From contig NZ_FOVH01000008.1 of assembly GCF_900115095.1 (NCBI RefSeq), forward strand, positions 62,001 to 126,000: a DNA stretch of 64,000 nucleotides, read 5' to 3'. A model generated the notes under the pieces. That model was not told the DNA's origin. It was given only the letters and a program-made list of their open reading frames with translations, and searched no databases. The position numbers were made by a program, and so were the translations under genes. This stretch comes from Actinomadura madurae. GTDB lineage: Bacteria > Actinomycetota > Actinomycetes > Streptosporangiales > Streptosporangiaceae. Positions 17,122 to 25,149 of the stretch are shown here, piece by piece; position 1 is the first letter of the stretch, and each line of letters starts with the position of its first letter.

Positions 17122-17606
17122 GTGAGTTCCTCCACCAGTTTGGCCAGGCGCAGATCGACGATCTTGGCCAGTTCCCCTCGGACGACCTCCCGCTCGGTCT
17201 CGGCGTCGTTCCCCAGCCGCGCCAGCAGCTCCCCGAGCATCTCCCGGGCCGGGCGGCCGGACGCGCAGATCAGGAACACGTGCCCGAAGCGCTCCTCGTA
17301 AACCCGGTTGCCCTCGACCAGGGCATGCCGGACGTCCGGGGCGGCGCCGCCCATCCCGGACTGCTCGCCGCGCGACCAGCCCGCCTCCCGGGCGTCGCCG
17401 CCGGCCCGCTCCCCGATGCGCGGATGGGCGGCGAGCGCCTCCTCCACATCGGCCCACCCGAGATCGTCCAGTGCCCGCCGCGAGGCCGCGCGCAGCGCGC
17501 CGAAGTCCGCGTAGGCGCGTCCGGCGAGGGCCCCGACCCAGCGGCGGGACGCGCAGCACGCCGCCAGGTCCTCGGTACCAGGTTCCAGCACGCCAGCAGT
17601 ACACAC
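17118..17606 (-). CDS. uraD: 2-oxo-4-hydroxy-4-carboxy-5-ureidoimidazoline (OHCU) decarboxylase
   Basis: This protein of ~157-162 residues has the catalytic-His motif AHPRIGE near residue 60, SRGEQSGM near 78, and NRVYEERFGHVFLICASGR near 99-117, all diagnostic of UraD. It decarboxylates OHCU to (S)-allantoin. GTG 17606 and GTG 17591 are both possible starts; neither has a convincing ribosome site. It is the first gene of the ten-gene degradation operon and divergent from pucR. Confidence 0.93.
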   Translation of the reverse strand: MCTAGVLEPGTEDLAACCASRRWVGALAGRAYADFGALRAASRRALDDLGWADVEEALAAHPRIGERAGGDAREAGWSRGEQSGMGGAAPDVRHALVEGNRVYEERFGHVFLICASGRPAREMLGELLARLGNDAETEREVVRGELAKIVDLRLAKLVEELT

Positions 17607-17632
17607 AGCGGCCCGGCGGCCCGTCGAGGGGC

Positions 17633-17651
17633 AGGACGTCCGAATTGTCCT
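17633..17651. promoter_or_regulatory. Candidate operator in the uraD-pucR divergent promoter
   Basis: AGGAC and GTCCT form an inverted repeat with a 9-bp spacer. It lies in the only 80-bp gap between the purine operon and its likely regulator. The arms are short, so this is tentative. Confidence 0.35.
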
Positions 17652-17686
17652 CGTCGCCGGACGGGGCCTTTTGTAGGTTGCTCCAT

Positions 17687-19129
17687 ATGAAGCTGCGCTC
17701 GCTGCTCTCCATGCCCGGGCTGCGGCTGGAGGTCGTCACCGGGGAGGAGGAGCTGGACCGGCCGATCCGGTGGGTCGTCACCACCGACCTGCTCGACCCG
17801 GGCCGCTACCTGCGCGGACGCGAGCTGGTGCTGACCGGGCTGGTCTGGCGGACGGGCCCCGCCGACTCCGAGGCGTTCGTCCGGGCCCTCGCGGGCGCGG
17901 GCGTCTCCGGCCTCGCCGCGTGGGACCTCGCGCTCGGCGCCATCCCCGGCGACCTCGTCGAGGCGTGCCGCCGCCACCGCATCCCGCTGTTCAAGGTCCC
18001 CGAGGACGTGGCGTTCGCGACCGTGACCGAGGAGGTCGTCCGGCACCTGTCGGGCGCCCGCGCCGCCGACCTGACCGCCGTCCTCGACCGGCACCGGCGG
18101 CTGGTCGAGGGCACCGGGCTCGGCGCCGTCCTCGACCTGGTCGGCCACTGCCATGTCCTCGCCCCGACCGGCCGCGTCGTCGCCGGGCCGCCGCCGACGG
18201 ATGCCGCCGCGCTGGCGCGGGCCTTCCTCACCGCGCCGCGGCTGCCGCACCACGTCCCCGCCCTGGACATCTCGGTCCTGCCCGTCGGCCCGGACGGCAC
18301 GCCCCGCGCCGCCGACTGGTTCATCGCGCTCGACGGCGACGCCGCCGGCTGGCCCGAGGAGCGGCACGCCCTCGCCGGCGAGCTCGCCGCGATCGTCGCC
18401 CTCGAACGGGCCCGGCTGCGCGCCGAGGACCGCTCGTCCCAGGAGATCGTGGACGCGGCGTTCGCCGGGGACCCCGTCGCGCCCGGCCGGCTTTCCTTCC
18501 CCGTCGTCGCCGTCGCGGCCTCGACGGAGGGGGCGCTGCGTCCGGGCGAGCTGCGCACCGTCCTGGCCGAGGCCGTCCCCGGGCCGCAGCCGGCGGTCGG
18601 GATGGTGGACGGGGAGGCCGTCGCGCTCGTCCCGGCCACCGGGGAGGACGTCGCCGCCGCCGTCCAGGACGCGCTCGACTTCCTGTCCCCGGGGCTGCCG
18701 GAGGGCGGCATCGCCGCCGGCGTCAGCGACCGCGCCGGCGCGTCCGGCCTGCGCGGCGCCATCGAGGAGGCCCGCTACGCGCGCCGCCTCGCCGCGACCC
18801 GCCCCGCGCCGGTCCGCGTCGTCCGGCACGACGAGCTCGCGACGCACGTGCTGCTGCTCGCCAGTGTCCCCGACGACGTCCGCCAGATGTTCCGGGTGCG
18901 GCTCCTGGACCCGCTGCGCGACTACGACGAGGTCCACGGCTCCGACCTCGTGCGCACCCTGGAGACGTTCCTGCAGAACTCGGGGTCCTGGACGCGGTGC
19001 GCCGAGCAGCTGCACCTGCACGTCAACTCCGTCCGGTACCGCATCCAGCGCATCCAGGACCTCACCGGCCGCGACCTCTCCCGCCTGGAGGACCGGGTCG
19101 ACTTCTTCCTGGCCCTCCGCCTGTCCTGA
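17687..19129 (+). CDS. pucR: PucR-family transcriptional regulator of purine catabolism
   Basis: This 480-residue protein has an N-terminal PucR/purine-catabolism domain (MKLRSLLSMPGLRLEVVTG to about residue 120), a central GGDEF-like domain, and the C-terminal PucR-type HTH (LETFLQNSGSWTRCAEQLHL, then HVNSVRYRIQRIQ, about residues 425-465). It is divergent from the urate/allantoin operon with 80 bp between, so it is the probable pathway regulator. The ATG at 17687 lacks a ribosome site; a short or leaderless 5' end is possible. Its stop is 6 bp from that of the convergent hydrolase gene. Confidence 0.92.
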   Translation: MKLRSLLSMPGLRLEVVTGEEELDRPIRWVVTTDLLDPGRYLRGRELVLTGLVWRTGPADSEAFVRALAGAGVSGLAAWDLALGAIPGDLVEACRRHRIPLFKVPEDVAFATVTEEVVRHLSGARAADLTAVLDRHRRLVEGTGLGAVLDLVGHCHVLAPTGRVVAGPPPTDAAALARAFLTAPRLPHHVPALDISVLPVGPDGTPRAADWFIALDGDAAGWPEERHALAGELAAIVALERARLRAEDRSSQEIVDAAFAGDPVAPGRLSFPVVAVAASTEGALRPGELRTVLAEAVPGPQPAVGMVDGEAVALVPATGEDVAAAVQDALDFLSPGLPEGGIAAGVSDRAGASGLRGAIEEARYARRLAATRPAPVRVVRHDELATHVLLLASVPDDVRQMFRVRLLDPLRDYDEVHGSDLVRTLETFLQNSGSWTRCAEQLHLHVNSVRYRIQRIQDLTGRDLSRLEDRVDFFLALRLS

Positions 19130-19135
19130 CGCCGT

Positions 19136-19996
19136 TCAGGAGGTGTGGCGGAGCAGGGCCGGGACGAACGTGTCCCACGTCCGGCGAGGAAGTTCGCTGC
19201 CCGTGCCGGGGAGGACGAGGAGCTCGGCGTCCGGGATCTCGGCGGCGAGGGCCCGGCCGTTGCCCAGCGGGAAGAAGGGGTCGTCCTCGCCGTGGACGAC
19301 GAGGGTCGGCGCGGTGATGCCGGGCAGCCGCTCGCGCCACCGGTCGCCGCAGTCCAGGGCCGCGAAGACCGTCCCCATCTGGTTCGCGCGGTGCGCCTTG
19401 CCGGGGTCGGCGCCGGTCCGCGTCCGGTCGTGGATCCGTTCGATGGCGGAGCGGGCCTCGGCCTCGTCGAAGGCCGGGCCCGCTCGGTGCCGGGCGCCCT
19501 CGACCATGAACGCGACCACGGACTCGCGGTCGCTCCAGTCGACCTCCGTCATCTTCATGAAGTGCGCCATCATCTGGGGCGCGTGGTCGGGCAGGTCCTC
19601 GTCGCTGGGTCCGGGGGCGGTGGGCCGGGTGGCGACCAGGGTGAGCGTGGTGACGCGGCCGGGGTGGTCCAGGGCGAGGAGCTGGGCGATCCAGCCGCCG
19701 GGCCCGAAGCCGGCGACGTGCGCGGCCGGCAGGTCGTGGGCGTCGAGGACGCCGGCGGCGTCGTCGACGAGGTCGCGCAGCGTGTAGCCGGGTGCCTCGG
19801 GGTCGCCACCGGCGGAGCCCCCGGTGTCGCGCAGGTCGTAGCGGACGACGAACCGCCGCAGCTCGGCGAGCAGCTCGCAGAGCTCGTCCGGCCAGGTGAG
19901 CATCGTGTTCCCGATCAGCAGGATCGGCGCCCCGGCCGCGTCACCGAACGTCTCGGCGCACAGCTCCACCCCGTTGGCCTTGATGAGTTTCTCCAT
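19136..19996 (-). CDS. Alpha/beta-hydrolase fold protein lacking catalytic Ser and His
   Basis: This 286-residue protein is like the common actinobacterial alpha/beta hydrolases (HVAGFGPGGWIAQLLALDHP near 94-113; PTLVVHGEDDPFFPLGNG near 230; LPGTGSELPRRTWDTFVPAL near 262-281). The nucleophile position of the G-x-S-x-G elbow is Gly98 (GFGPG), and the usual catalytic His of GxGHELP is Ser267 (GTGSELP). Both were confirmed in the DNA. Hydrolysis by the standard triad is therefore unlikely. It may be a binding or regulatory pseudoenzyme. It follows the Clp_N/HTH gene by 37 bp in the same direction. Confidence 0.85.
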   Translation of the reverse strand: MEKLIKANGVELCAETFGDAAGAPILLIGNTMLTWPDELCELLAELRRFVVRYDLRDTGGSAGGDPEAPGYTLRDLVDDAAGVLDAHDLPAAHVAGFGPGGWIAQLLALDHPGRVTTLTLVATRPTAPGPSDEDLPDHAPQMMAHFMKMTEVDWSDRESVVAFMVEGARHRAGPAFDEAEARSAIERIHDRTRTGADPGKAHRANQMGTVFAALDCGDRWRERLPGITAPTLVVHGEDDPFFPLGNGRALAAEIPDAELLVLPGTGSELPRRTWDTFVPALLRHTS

Positions 19997-20033
19997 GACG
20001 GGTCGGACCGCGGCCGGACGCGGAACTCATCGG

Positions 20034-20768
20034 TCAGCCGCCCTCCTTCTGGGCGGTGATGGCGGCCAGGGCCTCGACGATGTTCGCCTCGGCGGCGGCC
20101 TTGCCGATGCCCGCCTCCGACAGGACGCCGGTGCCGTTCTCGAACTCCAGGAGGGCGAGGAGGAGGTGCTCGGTGCCGATGTAGTTGTGGCCGAGACGGA
20201 GGGCCTCGCGGAACGTCAGTTCCAGGGCCTTCTTGGCGTCCTGGTCGAAGGGGATGAGTTCGGGGAGGTCGTCGCCCGACGGCGGGAGGGCCGCGGTGGC
20301 GGCCTGGCGGACGGTGTCCAGCAGGACGTCCTGGGCGACGATCGCCCTGGAGGCGAGCGAGTCGCGCTGCGTGATCATGGCGAGCACGAGGTGGGCGGGG
20401 GCGATCTCGGCGTTCCCGGCGGCGCGGGCCTGGCTCATCGACTGCACGACCACCTGGCGGGCCCGGTCGGTGTAGCGGGAGAAGCCCTGGGACGGGTCGA
20501 GGTCGGGGCCCGATCCCTTCGGGACGAACCGCTTCTGGGCCGCCTGCTTGGTGACGCCCATGCTGGTGCCGATCTCGGTCCAGGAGGCGCCGGAGCGGCG
20601 GGCCTGGTCGACGAAGTGGCCGATGAGGTGGTCGGCGACCTCGCCGAGGTGCTCGGCGGCGAGGACCGCGCTGCTCAGCTGTTCGAGGGCGTCGGTGTGG
20701 ACCTTCTTGATGGCGTTGATGAGGTCGTCCAGGCGGACCTGGACGGCCGGCGGTGTGGGTTCGGACAT
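20034..20768 (-). CDS. Clp_N-domain protein with internal HTH
   Basis: This 244-residue protein combines an HTH segment (SWTEIGTSMGVTKQAAQKRF, about residues 62-81) with two Clp N-terminal repeats at about 95-160 and 170-235 (FSRYTDRARQVVVQSMSQAR; EALRLGHNYIGTEHLLLALL). No AAA+ ATPase domain is present. Clp_N repeats bind substrates or adaptors in ClpA/ClpC. Here they are fused to a DNA-binding segment, so a role as a regulator that senses or delivers to Clp protease is inferred. The promoter contains two perfect palindromes, consistent with autoregulation. Confidence 0.85.
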   Translation of the reverse strand: MSEPTPPAVQVRLDDLINAIKKVHTDALEQLSSAVLAAEHLGEVADHLIGHFVDQARRSGASWTEIGTSMGVTKQAAQKRFVPKGSGPDLDPSQGFSRYTDRARQVVVQSMSQARAAGNAEIAPAHLVLAMITQRDSLASRAIVAQDVLLDTVRQAATAALPPSGDDLPELIPFDQDAKKALELTFREALRLGHNYIGTEHLLLALLEFENGTGVLSEAGIGKAAAEANIVEALAAITAQKEGG

Positions 20769-20770
20769 GC

Positions 20771-20815
20771 GTCAACCATAGGTTGACGATCCTGGATCGT
20801 CAACCCAAGGTTGAC
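20771..20815 (-). promoter_or_regulatory. Leaderless promoter embedded in two GTCAACC-N3-GGTTGAC operators
   Basis: Reading the minus strand, TTGACG (20803-20798), a 17-bp spacer and TATGGT (20780-20775) form a near-consensus promoter. The -10 box ends 6 nt before the ATG at 20768, so the mRNA is probably leaderless. Two 17-bp palindromes, GTCAACCATAGGTTGAC (20771-20787) and GTCAACCCAAGGTTGAC (20799-20815), have centres 28 bp apart and cover the -10 and -35. Confidence 0.85.
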
Positions 20816-20817
20816 GC

Positions 20818-21744
20818 TCACCAGCCGGCGGCGCCCGCGAAGGACGTCGGAGCCGGGTCGTAGCCGAGCTCCTCCCTGGCGGCGGTGACGTCGAGGGTGC
20901 GTTCCACGGCGAGATGGCCGATCGCGTAGCGGGTGATCCGCGGGGGCTCGGGACGGCGGGCCAGCAGGTACGCGCCTTCGGCGACCGCGGCGAGCGGGCG
21001 GGCGACGCGGGCCGGGACGTAGACGGGACGGGCCCGGACGCCGCGCTCCCGGAGGATCTCCCGGAACGCGTCGTCGAGGACGACCGGTTCCGCGTCCGCG
21101 ACGTTGAAGACGCCCGAGGTCACCGGGCCGGTCGCGGCGAGGACGCAGGCCCGCGCGAGGTTGCCGGACGAGGTGAGGCTGACGAACCGGCGGCCCGTCC
21201 CCGCGGCGAGCAGGATCGGGCCGCGCACGGCCGACAGGACGCGCGGCAGGAGCGTCGTGTCGCCGGGCCCGTAGACGGCGTGCGGGCGCAGGACGATCGC
21301 GCCGCGGGCGGCGGCCAGCCGTTCGGCGGCGGCCTTGGACGCGCCGTAGGCGTTCATGTAGCGGCGCACCGGGGCCTCGTCCTCGCGCGCCATGACGCTC
21401 GGACGGTACGGGTCGTACACGCTGGCCGTGCTGACGTGCACGAACCGGGCGCCCGGAAAGGTCGCGAGGGCGTTGCGGGTCCCGGTGAGGTTGGCGGCGA
21501 ACAGGACGGCGGCGGGTCCCCAGTCGGTGGCGCTTCCCGCGCAGTGGACGACCGCGTCGACCCCGGGCGGATCGGCGAGCGGGCCGTGCGCGAGGTCCCA
21601 CGACCGGTAGCCGGCGCCGCCCACGTGCGCGGGGTCCACGGCCGGACGGCGGCCGAACGCGTAGGTCGTGACGCCCTCGGACGCGAGCGCCCGGCACACC
21701 GCGCCGCCGACGAACCCCGAGGCGCCCGTCACCGCGATCCTCAT
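20818..21744 (-). CDS. oleD: NAD(P)-dependent epimerase/dehydrogenase, OleD-like
   Basis: This 308-residue extended SDR has the Rossmann motif TGASGFVGGAV at residue 6, the active-site Ser/Tyr region (HVSTASVYDPY; NAYGASKAAAERLA with YxxxK near 137-141), and VYGPGDTTLLPRVL near 160. In olefin/beta-lactone pathways OleD reduces the OleA beta-ketoacid to a beta-hydroxyacid. Coupling to an OleC-like ligase (ATGA overlap at 21741-21744), with an OleA-like synthase in the same operon, supports this role over sugar epimerisation. Confidence 0.75.
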   Translation of the reverse strand: MRIAVTGASGFVGGAVCRALASEGVTTYAFGRRPAVDPAHVGGAGYRSWDLAHGPLADPPGVDAVVHCAGSATDWGPAAVLFAANLTGTRNALATFPGARFVHVSTASVYDPYRPSVMAREDEAPVRRYMNAYGASKAAAERLAAARGAIVLRPHAVYGPGDTTLLPRVLSAVRGPILLAAGTGRRFVSLTSSGNLARACVLAATGPVTSGVFNVADAEPVVLDDAFREILRERGVRARPVYVPARVARPLAAVAEGAYLLARRPEPPRITRYAIGHLAVERTLDVTAAREELGYDPAPTSFAGAAGW

Positions 21745-23246
21745 GGCGCCACCAGGTCGCGGAGCCGGTCGCGGTCGAGCTTGCGGGTGCGCCCGGAGCG
21801 GGGCAGCCCGTCCAGGACGACGATGCGGTCCGGCAGGGCGTCGTGGTCGATGACGTCGGGGAGCGCCCGCCGGAGCCTGGCGGGCAGGTCGCCGGGTCCG
21901 ACGACCGCCAGGACCACCTCCTCGTCCCCGGTCCGCGGGTCCGGCACGCCCACGATGGCGGCCTCGGTCACGTCGGGGAGGGCCGCGATCGACGGTTCGT
22001 ACAGGCCCGGGTAGAGGTTGAACTTGCCGCGGATCAGCATGTCCTTCTTGCGTCCCACGAGGACGAGGCGGCCCTCGTCCAGCCGGGCGAGGTCGCCGGT
22101 CGGCAGTTCGCGCGAGGGTTCGGCGCCGAGGTAGCCGCGGCACAGGTTGGGGCCGGACAGCAGCAGCTCGCCGTCGTCCGCGAGCCGCGCGCCGACACCG
22201 GGCAGCGGCGCGCCGAGCAGGTCGCCGGGCGCGGCGTGCGCGAGCTTCTCCTCCGCCGACGCGATCGCCACCGGCAGGATCTCGGTCATCGCGTACACCG
22301 ACAGGACCTCGGAGGACGGGGCCGCGGCGACCGCGCGCCGCAGGATCGCCGCGGGCGCCGGGGCCGCCCCGAGCAGCACGTACCGGACGGACGGCGGCAG
22401 CTCGCCGCACGCGTCCAGGATCTCCGCCAGGTGGACGGGGACGCAGAACGTGTGCGTGGCCTCCCGTTCCCGCATCAGCCGGGCGAAGTCGGCGGGCGGG
22501 CAGGACAGCGGCGGCATCGACCAGCGGGCGCCGGCGATCAGCGTCGGCAGCCCCAGCATGAGCTGGTCGGTGTGGACGACGTCGCCCGGCCCGAGCGGCA
22601 GCCGGGCCCGGAACAGGTCGAGCGCCGCGGCGAGGGACGCCTGCGTGTGGACGACCGCGCGGGGGTTCGCCGTCGTCCCGGAGGTGAAGATCACCGCCGC
22701 GGGCGCGTCCGGGTCGGGATCGCCGCCGGGTTCGGGCGCGTCTCCCCGGATCAGCCGCGCGAGCGACAGCGCCTTCCCGGGCACGCCCGGCAGGCGGCGG
22801 CCGACGTACACGTGCCGCATCGGGCCTTCGCCCGGGACCCGCAGGTCGGCGAGGTTCGGCAGGAGCAGCCCGCGCCGCCGCGCATACGCCCGGACGGGCC
22901 GGAGCCTGCTCCCCGCGTACAGCACCGATTCCGCGGCCGACCAGCGCGGGCGCGCCAGCCGCAGCCGCGCGGTGAACATCTCCGGCCCCGCCCCGGGATC
23001 GGCGAAGACGACCACGCCCCCGGCCGCGACCACGCCCAGCGCGAGGACCAGCGACTCCGGCGACGGCCGCACCGAGAACAGCACCCCGTCGCCCGCGCCG
23101 AGCCCGCCGGACAGCAGCCCGTGCCGGACGGCGAGCACCTGCCGCCGCAGTTCGCCGTACGTCAGTTCCGCGCCGTCCCCGGAGACCAGCGCGACGGCCC
23201 CGGGCGTCCGGCCCGCCTGGTCGAGGAGCCGGCGGACGAGGGTCAT
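21741..23246 (-). CDS. oleC: AMP-dependent ligase, OleC/beta-lactone synthetase-like
   Basis: This 501-residue ANL-superfamily enzyme starts MTLVRRLLDQAGRTPGAVAL. It has IFTSGTTANPRAVVHTQ near residue 190 (a variant P-loop, with Arg-Ala where Lys-Gly is usual), VYAMTEILPVAIAS near 315, GDLARLDEGRLVLVGRKKDM near 390, and the C-terminal Lys region RSGRTRKLDRDRL near 485. OleC enzymes adenylate beta-hydroxyacids and close them to beta-lactones. The assignment rests on family resemblance plus the OleA/OleD context; an ordinary acyl-CoA ligase remains possible. Its start overlaps the P450 stop (ATGA). Confidence 0.7.
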   Translation of the reverse strand: MTLVRRLLDQAGRTPGAVALVSGDGAELTYGELRRQVLAVRHGLLSGGLGAGDGVLFSVRPSPESLVLALGVVAAGGVVVFADPGAGPEMFTARLRLARPRWSAAESVLYAGSRLRPVRAYARRRGLLLPNLADLRVPGEGPMRHVYVGRRLPGVPGKALSLARLIRGDAPEPGGDPDPDAPAAVIFTSGTTANPRAVVHTQASLAAALDLFRARLPLGPGDVVHTDQLMLGLPTLIAGARWSMPPLSCPPADFARLMREREATHTFCVPVHLAEILDACGELPPSVRYVLLGAAPAPAAILRRAVAAAPSSEVLSVYAMTEILPVAIASAEEKLAHAAPGDLLGAPLPGVGARLADDGELLLSGPNLCRGYLGAEPSRELPTGDLARLDEGRLVLVGRKKDMLIRGKFNLYPGLYEPSIAALPDVTEAAIVGVPDPRTGDEEVVLAVVGPGDLPARLRRALPDVIDHDALPDRIVVLDGLPRSGRTRKLDRDRLRDLVAP

Positions 23247-24397
23247 GGCGCGTCCCCCTTGCGGACGGTCAGGTACCGGTACGTGGGGATCAGGACGTTC
23301 CGCGCGGCGGCCCGCCCGGTGACCACGAGCGGCGCGGCGGCGAGCAGCGTCCGGGCGACCAGGCGGATCTGGGCCATGGCCAGCGGGTACCCGATGCAGA
23401 AGTGCGGCCCGGCGCCGAACCACAGGCGGCGCAGCTCGGGCGGGTGCGGGCGGTCCAGGTCGAACGGGCCGTGCGCGCGGCAGCAGTTGTGCGTGGCGAT
23501 CAGGACCCGCTCGCCGGGACGGACGCGGACGCCGCCCGCCGTCGCCGGACGGTGCACGCTGCGCAGCATGACCGGCGTCGGCGTCGTGACCCGCATGGCC
23601 TCCTCGACGGCCCGGTCGAGCAGCGCGGCGTCACCGGCGACGCGGAGCAGCTGCCCGTGGTCGGCGAGGAGCGCGATCAGGCGGGGCAGCAGCGTGGCGA
23701 CCGTCTCGGTGCCGGTGAGGAAGAACGCCCCGGCCGCGCCGCGCGCCTCGTCCTCGGACAGGCCGAGGGCCCGCATCCGGCCCATGACCGTGGCCTCGTC
23801 CCCCGCCAGGTAGGACTTCGCCGCGATGTCGCCGAGCGGGTCGAGGACCGCGCGGGCGCGCCGCACCTGGGACGGCGACAGCCGGCGCGTCCGCAGCGAC
23901 ACCGTCGACACGACCCGCTCGCCCTGCTCGAACAGCTCGCGGTAGGCGTCCTCGGTGCCGCCTTCGAGGCCGATGACCTCGCCGATCACGGTCCCGGCCA
24001 TGACGCGCGCCGCGTCCACGAGGTCGAGGGTCGCGCCGCGCTCAAGGCGGCCGGCCAGCCGCTCCAGCGGCCCGGCCAGCACGCGGGTGCACAGCGCCTC
24101 GGTGTAGGACGGGACGAACAGGTCGGTCAGCCGCCGCCGGAGGGCGCGGTGCGCGGCCCCCTCCATGTTCAGCAGGACCGACGGCCCGAGCACGGGCGTC
24201 CACAGGTCGCCGGGCGAGCCGGGCCCGTCCTTGCGGAACGTCTCGCCGTCCATCAGGACCTCGCGCGCCACCGAGGCGTCGTTGACGACCACCCCGACCC
24301 CGGGCACCCGGACGGCCGGGCCGCGCCGGGCGACCGCGCGCAGCAGCGGATACGCGACCGGGTGCGCGGTCAGGTAGAGCCGCTCCTCCCAGTTCAC
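23243..24397 (-). CDS. Cytochrome P450 in the OleA/C/D cluster
   Basis: This 384-residue bacterial class I P450 has the I-helix FFLTGTETVATLL near residue 225, the K-helix ExxR in VEEAMRVTTPTPVMLR near 270, and the heme-thiolate loop FGAGPHFCIGYPLAMAQ near 335. The GTG at 24397 overlaps the glycosyltransferase stop by 4 bp (GTGA). No ferredoxin or reductase is in the operon. It probably tailors the product of the adjacent OleA/D/C enzymes; position and chemistry are unknown. Confidence 0.85.
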   Translation of the reverse strand: MNWEERLYLTAHPVAYPLLRAVARRGPAVRVPGVGVVVNDASVAREVLMDGETFRKDGPGSPGDLWTPVLGPSVLLNMEGAAHRALRRRLTDLFVPSYTEALCTRVLAGPLERLAGRLERGATLDLVDAARVMAGTVIGEVIGLEGGTEDAYRELFEQGERVVSTVSLRTRRLSPSQVRRARAVLDPLGDIAAKSYLAGDEATVMGRMRALGLSEDEARGAAGAFFLTGTETVATLLPRLIALLADHGQLLRVAGDAALLDRAVEEAMRVTTPTPVMLRSVHRPATAGGVRVRPGERVLIATHNCCRAHGPFDLDRPHPPELRRLWFGAGPHFCIGYPLAMAQIRLVARTLLAAAPLVVTGRAAARNVLIPTYRYLTVRKGDAP

Positions 24398-25149
24398 CGG
24401 ATGTCCACGACGTCGGGGCGGTAGCGGTGGTCGGCGTACCAGCCGAGGGTCCTGACCAGGCCGAACGCGCGGAGCCGCCGCACGGACCCGTAGACGATGA
24501 CGTCCTCGCGCAGCCCGTAGGCGTCGGTGACGTGGCGGACGCGGTTGACGAGCGCGCGGTCCTCGTGGACGTCCTCGATGCGCGTGCGCGGGAAGCCGCC
24601 GGCCCGCGTGTACAGGTCCGCGGTGATCGCGAGGTTGCAGCCCGGCATCATCACGTAGGGGCCGAGGTAGAGGGGGTCCTGGTTGCCGGGGCGGAACCGC
24701 CCGAAGAGCGCCGCGACGTCGATGACGGCCGGGAGCAGGCGCCGCTCCCAGAACTTCAGCGGGAACTCGTCGGTGCGCGGGAGCAGCGGCCCGGACACCA
24801 TCTCCAGCCCGTCGCCGAACGCCCGCTTCACCGCCGCGACCCACCCGCGGTGGGGCAGGCAGTCGGCGTCGGTGCGGGCCACGTGCGCGGCGCCGGCGGC
24901 GATGGCGTGCCGGACGCCGGTGTCGGCGGCGGCGCCGGTCCCCTTCTCCGGCTCGTGGACGATCCGGACGTCGAAGGGCGGGTCCCCGGCGGCGAACTCC
25001 TTGACGACCGTGGCGGTCCCGTCGGTGCTGCCGTTGTCGACCACGACCAGGGTGAACGCGGTGTCGGTCTGCTCGGCGAGCCGGCGCAGCGTCGCGCCGA
25101 TCGACCGCTCCTCGTCGTAGGCGGGGACGACGACCCACAGGCCCGCCAT
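24394..25149 (-). CDS. Family 2 glycosyltransferase
   Basis: This 251-residue GT-A fold enzyme has the N-terminal VVVPAYDEERSIGATLRRL, the nucleotide-binding VVVDNGSTDGT near 37, a DxD metal site in ARTDADCLPH near 91, and an ED catalytic pair in RIEDVHEDRALVNR near 199. It has no membrane segment, unlike polyprenyl-phosphate glycosyltransferases. ATG 25149 overlaps the OleA-like stop (TGATG). Encoding within a ketosynthase/P450/ligase operon suggests glycosylation of the pathway product. Confidence 0.8.
   Translation of the reverse strand: MAGLWVVVPAYDEERSIGATLRRLAEQTDTAFTLVVVDNGSTDGTATVVKEFAAGDPPFDVRIVHEPEKGTGAAADTGVRHAIAAGAAHVARTDADCLPHRGWVAAVKRAFGDGLEMVSGPLLPRTDEFPLKFWERRLLPAVIDVAALFGRFRPGNQDPLYLGPYVMMPGCNLAITADLYTRAGGFPRTRIEDVHEDRALVNRVRHVTDAYGLREDVIVYGSVRRLRAFGLVRTLGWYADHRYRPDVVDIR

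Noticed and set aside
19136..19996. The hydrolase near the OleC/OleD genes as the missing OleB
   Set aside because: OleB-type enzymes need an Asp nucleophile; this protein has Gly at the nucleophile position and lies beyond the Clp_N gene with its own promoter.
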